64,000 bases of DNA, taken from Bradyrhizobium lablabi. GTDB lineage: Bacteria; Pseudomonadota; Alphaproteobacteria; Rhizobiales; Xanthobacteraceae. Positions within the stretch are counted from its first letter, which is position 1, and each line of letters starts with the position of its first letter. The notes beneath the pieces are model-generated. The model was not told where the DNA came from. It was given only the letters and a program-made list of their open reading frames with translations, and made no database searches. Shown piece after piece: positions 16,411-24,299 of this stretch. The stretch covers positions 372,001 to 436,000 of the forward strand of contig NZ_JAFCJK010000001.1 in the NCBI RefSeq assembly GCF_018131005.1, read 5' to 3'. Position numbers and translations under genes: made by a program.

Positions 16411-16824
16411 CTACAAGTCCACCACCACGTAGTCGCTTTCCACCGCAACCTTGATGGTCTCGGCGACATATGGCCCCTTCACCAAATTCGTCCCCGGCTC
16501 GACATTGACCGGATAGGCGCGCGCGCGGAAGCGCTTGGGGTCGCAATAGGACTGGCCGGTGCGGATGTCGAACTCCCAGCCGTGCCAAGGGCAGCGAATG
16601 ATCTCGCCGAGCTTTGTGTATTCGATCTCGCCGGGATCGGAGGACGAGGCGAGCCCGATCAGCGGCCCCTCGCACAGCGCTGCGCCCTGATGGGGGCAGC
16701 GGTTCAACAGGCCGAAGAACTCGCCCTTGACGTTGAAGACCGCGATCGGCCGGCCGTCGATCTCGAGGAATTTTCGCGAGCCCGGCGGCAACTCGTCCAC
16801 CGGGGCGATCACGTGACGCGCCAT
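16411..16824 (-). CDS. Rieske [2Fe-2S] ferredoxin-like protein
   Basis: A 137-residue single-domain Rieske protein. Cluster ligands are Cys43 and His45 in RCPHQGA and Cys78 and His81 in RCPWHGWEF. That is the spacing of the dioxygenase/ferredoxin type. The 30-residue span between the two boxes is longer than in small ferredoxins. There is no catalytic oxygenase domain and no disulfide-bonded cysteine pair as in bc1 Rieske proteins. The start codon directly abuts the stop of the upstream amidohydrolase gene, so the two are translationally coupled. It would supply electrons to, or tune, an unknown redox partner; no oxygenase is encoded nearby. Confidence 0.9.
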   Translation of the reverse strand: MARHVIAPVDELPPGSRKFLEIDGRPIAVFNVKGEFFGLLNRCPHQGAALCEGPLIGLASSSDPGEIEYTKLGEIIRCPWHGWEFDIRTGQSYCDPKRFRARAYPVNVEPGTNLVKGPYVAETIKVAVESDYVVVDL

Positions 16825-17934
16825 CTATGAAATACCGTACAGCTTCCGCGCATTGTCGAGATAGAATGCCTGCTTGTTGGCGTCGCTGACGCCTGCCGGC
16901 AGCACGCGCGACGGCTCGTCATAGTCCCAGTGCGGATAGTCGGTCGCGAACAGCAGCTTGTCCCAGCCGATCCATTCGATGGTCTGGAACAGATGGTCGC
17001 GGCTTTCAGGATCCTCCATCGGCTGCGTGGTCCACCAGATGTGATCGCGGATATACTCCGACGGCTTGCGCTTGAGATGCGGTACTTCGGCGTGCAGGCG
17101 CGCGAATACCTTGTCGAGCCGCCAGGCAAGCGACGGCGCCCAGCCGAAGCCGGCCTCGACCATTACCATCTTCAGTTTCGGAAAGCGCTCGAACACGCCT
17201 TCGAGCACAAGGCTCGCCAGCGCGGTCTGCTGGCACTGCGAGTGGCCGACCATTTCCTCGATGTAGTAGCTCGGCCAACCTGATGCGGTGATCGGGTTGC
17301 CGCCGAAACCGAAGGCGTGGACCCCGACCGGAAGTCCGACTTCCTGCGCCGCTTCATAGATCGGCCAGTAGCGGCGCTGACCGAGCGGCTCGACGTTGCG
17401 GCTCAAGAGCAGCACCTGGACGAAATTCGCATCACCCGCGCGCTTGCGGATTTCGGCAGCCGCCGACACGCCGTCCTCGTTGGCAACGACGACCGAGCCC
17501 TTGAGACGCTGATCCTTGCTGGTCCATTTCTCGATCTGCCAGTCGTTGATTGCCGAGCAGATCGCAGCCGCCAAATCCTGGTTGCGAATGCCTTGCCCGG
17601 TATTGAGCGGATTGAGCACTCCGAGCGCGATATTGTTCGGATCGAGATGCTGCTTCTGCATGAAGGACAGCGAGGAGCCCTGCGGGCCGCCTTCCGGCGG
17701 ATAGGCATCGCGCCGCGAGGCGTTCGGCTGCGCCTTCGGATAGGGCGGCCCCTCCATCATGCCCTGATAGGCATGGACGCCGAAGGTCTCAAGATGATCG
17801 TGCCAGCGCCTTGCCAGATACGGATACAGTTCGTCCTTGGCGGCGCGAGCGGGGTGGATGTCACAGTCGGCGATCGCGGTCTTGATGCTTGTTGACGCAG
17901 AAGCTCCCGGACGTTCCCGAAGCTGGATGTTCAT
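16825..17934 (-). CDS. Amidohydrolase (ACMSD-like family 2), copy 1
   Basis: A 369-residue TIM-barrel amidohydrolase of the type found in ACMSD-like decarboxylases and hydrolases. AIADCDIHPARA has the N-terminal metal motif in a DxH form. PVGVHAFGFGG carries a mid-barrel His. LLFATDYPHWDYDEP contains the C-terminal metal Asp with TDYPHWD, a common signature. It resembles the neighbouring amidohydrolase along its whole length (both end with FSTDYPHW/FATDYPHW and ARKLYGI/PHAIYTR), so the pair is a tandem duplication. The stop abuts the Rieske start. The substrate is unknown. Confidence 0.87.
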   Translation of the reverse strand: MNIQLRERPGASASTSIKTAIADCDIHPARAAKDELYPYLARRWHDHLETFGVHAYQGMMEGPPYPKAQPNASRRDAYPPEGGPQGSSLSFMQKQHLDPNNIALGVLNPLNTGQGIRNQDLAAAICSAINDWQIEKWTSKDQRLKGSVVVANEDGVSAAAEIRKRAGDANFVQVLLLSRNVEPLGQRRYWPIYEAAQEVGLPVGVHAFGFGGNPITASGWPSYYIEEMVGHSQCQQTALASLVLEGVFERFPKLKMVMVEAGFGWAPSLAWRLDKVFARLHAEVPHLKRKPSEYIRDHIWWTTQPMEDPESRDHLFQTIEWIGWDKLLFATDYPHWDYDEPSRVLPAGVSDANKQAFYLDNARKLYGIS

Positions 17935-17956
17935 GGCGTCGTCTCCTCTTTTGGCC

Positions 17957-18001
17957 TGGGCATGATCTGGTCTGAAAACCGGACGCCACTTTCCGAAATC
18001 A
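17957..18001 (-). repeat. Palindromic repeat, family 3, short variant supplying a stop codon
   Basis: On the minus strand this begins gcatgatttcgg, continues with an aaagtgg segment and a gttttcagacc segment, and ends atcatgcc. It is a short relative of the elements at 40652-40780 and 50233-50359. Its first bases provide the last codon and the TGA stop of amidohydrolase copy 2. Confidence 0.6.
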
Positions 18002-19066
18002 TGCTCTCACCTTCAGGCGCGTGTAGATTGCATGGGGGTTGTCGATCATGATCCTGCGGACAAGATCCTTCGGCAGCCCCTTGGGCAGCGCCTCGTCGCC
18101 GTCGAATTGCCAGTGTGGATAGTCGGTCGAGAATAGAATCAATTCGTCCGACTGCATATGCTCGAAGAGGCGATTCAGCGTGTCTCCTTCCGGCGGCGCG
18201 TCGACCGGCTGCAGCGAAAAGCGGATGTTGCTGCGCACAATCTCCAGCGGGGCGCGGTCGACCCACGGTGTCTCCATGCGCACGCCGCGCCAGAATTTAT
18301 GCAACCGCCACAGGAACGGCGGAAGCCAGGTGAACCCTGATTCCAGCATCACCATCTTGAGGTTCGGATGGCGCGCGAACACACCCTCAACGATCAGGCT
18401 GGTGAGTTGCGTCTGGAACGCCTGGGCCTGCGCGACGTAATCCTCTATGTGGTAGGAGCCCCAGCCGACCGAGGTCGGCGGGTTATGATAGGCGCTGCCG
18501 GCGTGGATACCGATCGGCAAACCCAGCCGTTCCGCCGCAGCATAGATCGGCCAGTAATGGCGCTTGCCCAGGGGCATGTCACCCATGACCAGCATCAGCA
18601 CCTGCACAAAGCGTGGGTCCTTGGCGCAGCGCTCGATCTCGGCGACCGCCTTCTCAACGCTCTGCACGGGAATGACGATCGAGCCGCGCAGCCGATCGTC
18701 CTTGTCGAGCCACTCCTTGACCAGCCAATCGTTCAAAGCCCGACAGAACACGTTCGCCATGTCTTCGGAAAATACCATCTGCACGCCATAGAGCGGATTG
18801 CAGATGCCATAGACCGTGCCGAATCTGTCGAGCGCCTGACGCTGCATGTCAGCGAGGCTTGAGCCCGGTTTGCCCTGCGTCGGCCGCCAGTCCGGCCGTG
18901 CTGAGATCGGCGAGTTGATAGGATAGGATTGCGAGATCAGATCCGTCATGCCGCGCGTGGTCACCTGGTCGCGCCAGTAGTCGTTCATGTACGGCAGCAG
19001 GCTGGTCAGATGCGGTACGGCTGGATGCAGATCGCAATCCACTCCACCAGCGATCGGCGACGTCAT
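17999..19066 (-). CDS. Amidohydrolase (ACMSD-like family 2), copy 2
   Basis: A 355-residue paralogue of the next gene downstream. GGVDCDLHPAVPHL is the N-terminal metal motif, IGIHAGSAYHNPP carries the mid-barrel His, and LILFSTDYPHWQFDGD the terminal Asp. The start at 19066 has AGAGGAAA upstream; the frame extends 20 codons further without ribosome site. The last codon and stop lie inside a palindromic repeat. It is probably co-transcribed with the second amidohydrolase and the Rieske gene. Together they suggest degradation of a ring-derived or carboxylated compound, but nothing fixes the substrate. Confidence 0.87.
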   Translation of the reverse strand: MTSPIAGGVDCDLHPAVPHLTSLLPYMNDYWRDQVTTRGMTDLISQSYPINSPISARPDWRPTQGKPGSSLADMQRQALDRFGTVYGICNPLYGVQMVFSEDMANVFCRALNDWLVKEWLDKDDRLRGSIVIPVQSVEKAVAEIERCAKDPRFVQVLMLVMGDMPLGKRHYWPIYAAAERLGLPIGIHAGSAYHNPPTSVGWGSYHIEDYVAQAQAFQTQLTSLIVEGVFARHPNLKMVMLESGFTWLPPFLWRLHKFWRGVRMETPWVDRAPLEIVRSNIRFSLQPVDAPPEGDTLNRLFEHMQSDELILFSTDYPHWQFDGDEALPKGLPKDLVRRIMIDNPHAIYTRLKVRA

Positions 19067-19249
19067 GGCGTTTCCTCTGCTGTCACGCGATCCTGTAAGC
19101 CGCGCGGCTTGGTTCTTGCCGGACATTCAAACAGGCCCGCTGCCCGCCGGCAACTTGCGCAAAATGCGTGGCCATGTGCTAGGGAAACATGGGCCGAAGC
19201 GGCTGAGCAGAAGCCACGACTGGAACGGACCCTGCGCCGGAGTTTGGCG

Positions 19250-19732
19250 ATGAACGAGCTTTTTGAACTGGCCGAACAGGTTGCGGCGAAGCTGATCGCG
19301 AACAAGCAGACGATTTCGGTCGCGGAGTCCTCGACCGGCGGCTTGATTTCGGCCTCGTTGCTCGCGGTGCCCGGGGCGTCGGCCTATTTCCTCGGCGGCG
19401 GCGTGATCTACACCCGCGACGCGCGGCGCGTGCTGATGGATATTTCCAACGACGCGATGCGGGGCATCCGCTCGGCGTCCGAGCCCTATGCGCAACTGCT
19501 CGCGCAACAGATCAGGCAGCGCCTCGCGACCGACTGGGGACTGTCAGAAACCGGCGCCACCGGTCCGACCGGCAACCGCTACGGCGATGCCGCCGGACAT
19601 AGCTGCATGGCGATAGCCGGGCCGCGGCAGCAGGTGATCACAATTGAGACCGGGAGCAACAACCGGCAAGCGAACATGCGGGCGTTCGCGCGGGCGGCGC
19701 TTGAGTTACTGCTCCAGAATTTGTCGCGGTAA
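19250..19732 (+). CDS. CinA C-terminal domain protein (NMN deamidase-like, PncC)
   Basis: A 160-residue stand-alone CinA C-terminal domain. Clear motifs are ISVAESSTGGLISASL near the N-terminus, FLGGGVIYTRDARRVLM and GLSETGATGPTGNRYGD. Proteins of this domain hydrolyse nicotinamide mononucleotide to nicotinate mononucleotide in pyridine nucleotide salvage. The start at 19250 gives the usual length; no strong ribosome site is seen. It is divergent from the amidohydrolase operon and convergent with the HlyD gene. Confidence 0.88.
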   Translation: MNELFELAEQVAAKLIANKQTISVAESSTGGLISASLLAVPGASAYFLGGGVIYTRDARRVLMDISNDAMRGIRSASEPYAQLLAQQIRQRLATDWGLSETGATGPTGNRYGDAAGHSCMAIAGPRQQVITIETGSNNRQANMRAFARAALELLLQNLSR

Positions 19733-19746
19733 TTGCGTCAGCTCGG

Positions 19747-19792
19747 CCTCATGGTTCGAGACGCGCGGCAAGCCACGCTCCTCACCATGAGG
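19747..19792. repeat. Palindromic intergenic repeat, family 4
   Basis: The ends cctcatgg and ccatgagg pair, enclosing a ttcgagacgcgcgg core that resembles the widespread rhizobial element with an inner cgcgcgtctcgaa block. It lies between the convergent cinA-like and HlyD genes. Confidence 0.65.
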
Positions 19793-19841
19793 GGCAGCAC
19801 CCGGAGGCGCGCAGAACGCGCGAAAGTCACGCGAAAAAATC

Positions 19842-21152
19842 TCACTTCTCGCGGAACGACCGCATGAACTGGTCGCTCAAGGGCTTCATCAGATAAGACA
19901 GCATGGTGCGGTCGCCGGTCTGGACGAAAGCTTCCACCGGCATGCCAGGGATGATCTTGACGTCGCTGCCGAGACGCGCGACCTCTTGGGGCGGCATCGA
20001 GACACGGATGGTATAGAAGCTCTGCCCGGTGCGCTGGTCGGCGGTGACGTCGGCGGAAACGCGGGTGACGACACCGTTCAGCTCGGGCGTGGTGCGCTGG
20101 TTGAAAGCCGACAGTCGCAGCAGCGTCTTCTGGCCGACCTGTAGCTTGTCGATGTCCTGCGGATTGACCTTGGCCTCGACCGACAGATCGTCGGCTTTCG
20201 GCACGATCATCATGATCGCATCGCCGGCGGTGATGACGCCGCCGACGGTGTGCACCGTCGATTGCAGCACCACGCCATCCTGCGGCGCGCGGATATCGAT
20301 GCGGCGGAGCTGGTCTTCCGCGGTGACCTTACGCTCGACGAATTCGCCGATCTTGTCGTTGGTCTCGCGCAGGTCCTTCGAGACCTCCGCAAGCATGTCC
20401 TTGTCGACCTGGATGATCTGCAGCTCGGTCTCGGTGATCTTGCCCTTGGCCTGCGCACGCGAGGCGATGTACTGCGCACGCTCGCCCGCGAGGCGCGCGG
20501 CATCGCGCTCAAGCGTGGTCAGGCGGGTGAGCTGCACCAGATGCTGGTCAAAGAGCTGGCGGACGCCGACCAGCTCCTTCTGCACCAGATCGATTTCCCT
20601 GTCCTTTGCCTTCTCCTGCGCCTCGAGGCCCGCGATCTCCTCGTTGAGCTGGGTGATACGCTCGCGCAACTGCGCCTTCTGGCCGATGCGGCCATTGACG
20701 CGGACCTCGAACAGTTTGGTCTCGCTCGCCATCACGTCGCGGACGTCGGGATCGCCGGCTTGATCGGTCAGCTGTCGCGGAAAAGCGATCTTGTCGCGCC
20801 CCTGCTGCTCGGCCTCGAGCCGGGCCGCCCGTGCGTAAAGGCCGTTCAGCGTCTTGACGACGATCGCAAGGCTTGCCTTCACGACTGTCTCGTCGAGCCG
20901 CACGACAACGTCGCCCGACTTGACCACGTCGCCGTCGCGCACCCGCACCTCGCCAACCACGCCGCCGGTCGGATGCTGCACCTTCTTGACGTTGGAATCG
21001 ACTACCACCGAGCCCGGCGCGATCAGCGCGCCCGAGATCGGCATCGTCGAAGCCCAGCCGCCAACGCCGCCGGCCAGAACCAGGACCACGACCAGGCCGA
21101 CAATCAAGTGCTTCCTGATCGAGCGTTGCGCGTTTCGCGGTTGCTGTGTCAT
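19842..21152 (-). CDS. HlyD-family periplasmic adaptor of a type I secretion system
   Basis: A 436-residue membrane fusion protein (PrtE/HlyD type). A short cytoplasmic N-terminus is followed by one transmembrane segment (about residues 14-36, HLIVGLVVVLVLAGGVGGW), a lipoyl/barrel half (GGVVGEVRVRDGDVVKSGDVVVRLD), a long alpha-hairpin coiled coil (about 95-275) and the second half RAPQDGVVLQSTVHTVGG. The C-terminal GMPVEAFVQTGDRT is typical of type I adaptors. Its start overlaps the ABC exporter stop by four bases (ATGA), so the two form an operon. An outer-membrane TolC partner is not in this window. Confidence 0.93.
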   Translation of the reverse strand: MTQQPRNAQRSIRKHLIVGLVVVLVLAGGVGGWASTMPISGALIAPGSVVVDSNVKKVQHPTGGVVGEVRVRDGDVVKSGDVVVRLDETVVKASLAIVVKTLNGLYARAARLEAEQQGRDKIAFPRQLTDQAGDPDVRDVMASETKLFEVRVNGRIGQKAQLRERITQLNEEIAGLEAQEKAKDREIDLVQKELVGVRQLFDQHLVQLTRLTTLERDAARLAGERAQYIASRAQAKGKITETELQIIQVDKDMLAEVSKDLRETNDKIGEFVERKVTAEDQLRRIDIRAPQDGVVLQSTVHTVGGVITAGDAIMMIVPKADDLSVEAKVNPQDIDKLQVGQKTLLRLSAFNQRTTPELNGVVTRVSADVTADQRTGQSFYTIRVSMPPQEVARLGSDVKIIPGMPVEAFVQTGDRTMLSYLMKPLSDQFMRSFREK

Positions 21153-22894
21153 GGCTTCGCCGCTCCTGCATCGGAGACGATCTTGATCGGTGGCGGCGGC
21201 GCCACGCGCTGCAGCACCTGCCCGAGCACCGTCTCCTTCGGACCGAAGGTCTGCATTCGGCCGTCCTTCAGCACGAGGAGCTGATCGACGCCCTCGATGC
21301 CGATCGGCCGGTGCGCGACCACGACTACGACCGCGCCGCGTTCGCGGGCTGCACGCACGGCGCGGGTCAGCGCCTCGTCGCCCTCGCTGTCGAGATTTGA
21401 ATTCGGCTCGTCCAGCACGATCAGAAACGGATTGCCGTATAGCGCGCGCGCCAGCGCCACCCGCTGCGCCTGGCCGGCGGAGAGCGCGGTGCCCTGCTCG
21501 CCAACCTGGGTGTCGTAGCCCTCACGCATCTTGATGATCATCTCGTGCACGCCGGCTTCCTTGGCCGCCGCGATGATCGCATCGGATTTGGCCTCCGGAT
21601 CGAAGCGGCAGATGTTCTGCGCAACGCTGCCGCCGAACAGTTCGACATCCTGCGGCAGGTAGCCGATATAGCGGCCGAGCACATCCGACGACCATTGGTC
21701 GAGCGCGGCGCCGTCGAGCCGCACCTTACCGCGGACCGGGGTCCAAACTCCGACCAGCGCACGGATCAGCGAGGATTTGCCGGAGCCGCTCGGACCGATC
21801 ACGCCGACACCGCTGCCGGCCTCGACTGCAAAGGTGACGTCCTGCACGATCACGCGCTGGTCACCCGGCGCGACCATGGTCACGCCTTCGACCAACAGTC
21901 TCTTCGACGGTGCCTGCAGCAGGGTCTGCGCGGCACGTGGCGGGATCTGCTGCAACAGGCGGTTCAGGCGCTGCCAGCTCTGGCGCGCGGCGACGAAGCC
22001 TTTCCAGTGCGCGATCGCAAGGTCGACCGGGGCCAGCGCCCGGGCGCTCAGGATCGACCCCGCGATGATGATACCGCCAGTCGCCTCCTGTTGAATGACG
22101 AGATAGGCGCCGACCCCGAGAACAGCGGACTGCAGCATCATGCGCAGCACCTTGGCCACCGCGCCGAGGCCGCCGGTGACGTCGCTGGCGCGCTGATTGC
22201 CCGCCAGATAATCCTCATTGGCTTCGTTCCAGCGGTTGTTCATCCGTCCGGCCATGCCCATCGCGACGAGCACCTCGGCATTGCGCCGGCTGGAAGCGGC
22301 GAGATCGTTGCGCCGTGCCGCAAGCGTCATTGCCTCCTTCGCAGGCGAGCGCGACATGTATTCGGTGATCAGCGTCAGCGTCACCAGGATAACAGCGCCG
22401 ATGAGAGCGGTGACACCGAGCAGCCAGTGGAACGCAAAGCAGATCGCCATGTAGAACGGCAGCCAGGGCAGATCAAAGAACGCACCGGGCCCCATGCTGC
22501 CCAGGAACGAGCGCACGTTGTCGAGATCACGCAATGGCTGCAGGCCCTCGCTGCGATTGCCCACCATGAGGGGCAAACGCACGACAGTGTCGAACACCCG
22601 GGCATTGAGGGCTTCATCGAGCGCGGTTCCGACGCGGCCGAGAATCCGCCCGCGCAGGAGATCGAGCATACCCTGTGCAATGTAAAGACCACCGGCGATG
22701 ATGATGAGGCCGACCAGGGTCGGAACGCTGCGGCTCGGCAGCACCCGGTCGTAGACCTCCAGCATGAACACCGAACCTGTCAGATACAGGAGGTTGATCA
22801 TGCAACTCATGAGACCGACGCCGATAAAGGCGCCGCGGCATGCGCGCAGCGCGTCACTCAGTTCGGAACGCCGGACAGCGGGAGCGGCTGTCAT
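21149..22894 (-). CDS. Type I secretion ABC exporter (PrtD/HlyB family)
   Basis: A 581-residue fused membrane-ATPase exporter. Membrane segments occupy about residues 20-300, starting GAFIGVGLMSCMINLLYLTG. The nucleotide-binding domain has Walker A GPSGSGKSSLIRAL, signature LSAGQAQRVALARA and Walker B FLIVLDEPNSNLD. There is no N-terminal C39 peptidase domain, as in PrtD-type exporters of unprocessed RTX proteins. I took the ATG at 22894, where the conserved RxxELSDALRACRGAF begins shortly after; a 22-codon upstream extension is possible. Substrates carry a C-terminal signal; the FecR-VCBS-RTX protein 12 kb away is a plausible client. Confidence 0.93.
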   Translation of the reverse strand: MTAAPAVRRSELSDALRACRGAFIGVGLMSCMINLLYLTGSVFMLEVYDRVLPSRSVPTLVGLIIIAGGLYIAQGMLDLLRGRILGRVGTALDEALNARVFDTVVRLPLMVGNRSEGLQPLRDLDNVRSFLGSMGPGAFFDLPWLPFYMAICFAFHWLLGVTALIGAVILVTLTLITEYMSRSPAKEAMTLAARRNDLAASSRRNAEVLVAMGMAGRMNNRWNEANEDYLAGNQRASDVTGGLGAVAKVLRMMLQSAVLGVGAYLVIQQEATGGIIIAGSILSARALAPVDLAIAHWKGFVAARQSWQRLNRLLQQIPPRAAQTLLQAPSKRLLVEGVTMVAPGDQRVIVQDVTFAVEAGSGVGVIGPSGSGKSSLIRALVGVWTPVRGKVRLDGAALDQWSSDVLGRYIGYLPQDVELFGGSVAQNICRFDPEAKSDAIIAAAKEAGVHEMIIKMREGYDTQVGEQGTALSAGQAQRVALARALYGNPFLIVLDEPNSNLDSEGDEALTRAVRAARERGAVVVVVAHRPIGIEGVDQLLVLKDGRMQTFGPKETVLGQVLQRVAPPPPIKIVSDAGAAKP

Positions 22895-23033
22895 AAATCG
22901 GGTCTCTGCAAAAGAGTTACATGATGGACCGTTGTACTGCCGTTTGTGACCACCGTCCATTTATGTCGCGTTAACCCGGGCTGGGTTCGCGCCTGTATTT
23001 CTCGTGAGGACACAGAGACTTGAAGGAATCATC

Positions 23034-23213
23034 ATGGCCGGTACGGTGCGGAGCCAGGCCGCGACCGGTTCCGCTGAAAGGATCGCCAGCATGACGAGCA
23101 GCGCGGCTCCAGCCATGCGAATTGCGCAACACACCGCGGACGAGGCTCAAGCGGCGCCGGCCGATAGCTCCGTCTTCGTGCGAACGCCGACGCAGGCGCC
23201 CGTAGTAACATGA
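23034..23213 (+). CDS. Possible small protein divergent from the type I secretion genes, 59 aa
   Basis: I do not recognise this protein. It has a good Shine-Dalgarno sequence (GAAGGA) eight bases before the ATG and GC-rich third positions. The sequence is Ala/Ser/Thr-rich and low in complexity, with no hydrophobic segment. It could be a small secreted or regulatory peptide linked to the divergent exporter, or chance. Opposite-strand frames are no better. Confidence 0.35.
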   Translation: MAGTVRSQAATGSAERIASMTSSAAPAMRIAQHTADEAQAAPADSSVFVRTPTQAPVVT

Positions 23214-23225
23214 TCGACAAAGGTG

Positions 23226-23300
23226 TGTACCGGCTTTCACTCGCGTCAGGCGCCTAGCGCTTGCCCGGAGATCATGCTCATCAAAGAGATGAGCTCGTGC
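23226..23300. repeat. Degenerate family 3 repeat
   Basis: Contains cactcgcgtcaggcg, agcgcttgcccggagatcatgctc and an AAG-rich tail. These match the second half of the complete family 3 elements (cctcgcgacaaacgcg, agcgtttgcgcggagatcatgc) with many substitutions. It sits just after the stop side of the ABC ATPase gene. Confidence 0.45.
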
Positions 23301-23321
23301 CGCGATTCGACAGAATCGCAT

Positions 23322-24299
23322 CTAGGTCGCAACCACCGTCGGCGCCGCCAGGATGCAGCGCGCAACACGGCCGGGCGCTACCTGAACATTGGGTGGCAGA
23401 CGCTCGCTACAGCGCGGCTGGGCCAGACCGCAGCGCGGCGCGAAGGAGCAGCTGGTCGGCGCGTGATCGAGCGTGGGCGGTGTGCCCGGGATGGTCTCCA
23501 GCCGCTCCCCGCGCCTCGCGCCATGGATTGTCGATGCCAGCAGCCCCCTAGCATAGGGGTGGACAGGCGAACGCACGATGTCGCGCAAGGTGCCCTGCTC
23601 CACGATCTGGCCGGCGTACATCACCGCGACGCGGTCGCAGATTTCGATGGCGACGCCGATGTCGTGGGTCACGAATATGACCGACATGCCGAACTCGCGC
23701 TGCAGCTCGCGCAGCAGGAGCAGGATCTGGATCTGCACCGTGGCATCGAGCGCCGTGGTCGGCTCGTCCGCAAGCAGGATTTTCGGCTTGCAGGCCAGCG
23801 CCAGCGCGATCATCGCGCGCTGCCGCATGCCCCCCGACATTTCGTGCGGATAGGAATCGAGCCGGCGTTTGGCGGATGGAATCCGCACCACATTCAGCAT
23901 CTCAAGCGCGCGCGCCGTCGCCTCGCGCTCGCTCTTGCCTTCGTGGCGCATCACGGTTTCGGCGATCTGCCGACCGATGGTGTAGACCGGATCGAGCGCC
24001 AGCGCCGGCTCCTGAAAGATCATCGAGACGGTCTGGCCGCGAAACGCCGACAGCGCCTCGTCGTCCATCGCCAGCACGTCCTGACCCAGCACTGTGACGC
24101 TCCCGGAGATCTGCGTCCGCCTCTTCGGCAACAGCCGCATCAGCGCACGCAGCGTCACGCTTTTCCCCGAGCCTGACTCGCCGAGCAACCCCAGCACCTC
24201 GCCTTCGCCAAGCGACAGGCTGAGGTCGTTCACGGCATGAACCGTGCGATCGCCGGTGAAGCGGATGTTGAGGTTGTCGATCTCGACGAGGTTGGTCAT
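23322..24299 (-). CDS. Peptide/nickel-type ABC transporter ATP-binding protein (DppD-like)
   Basis: A 325-residue ATPase. Walker A is GESGSGKSVTLRAL, the signature is MSGGMRQRAMIALALA, Walker B is ILLADEPTTALD, and the switch His lies in VTHDIGVAIEICD. The C-terminal oligopeptide-transporter extension (VHPYARGLL, then the cysteine-containing CSFAPRCGLAQPRCSE) marks the DppD/OppD branch, where it can bind an iron-sulfur cluster. It is the last gene of a seven-gene minus-strand operon and overlaps the amidase stop/start by four bases. Confidence 0.92.
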   Translation of the reverse strand: MTNLVEIDNLNIRFTGDRTVHAVNDLSLSLGEGEVLGLLGESGSGKSVTLRALMRLLPKRRTQISGSVTVLGQDVLAMDDEALSAFRGQTVSMIFQEPALALDPVYTIGRQIAETVMRHEGKSEREATARALEMLNVVRIPSAKRRLDSYPHEMSGGMRQRAMIALALACKPKILLADEPTTALDATVQIQILLLLRELQREFGMSVIFVTHDIGVAIEICDRVAVMYAGQIVEQGTLRDIVRSPVHPYARGLLASTIHGARRGERLETIPGTPPTLDHAPTSCSFAPRCGLAQPRCSERLPPNVQVAPGRVARCILAAPTVVAT

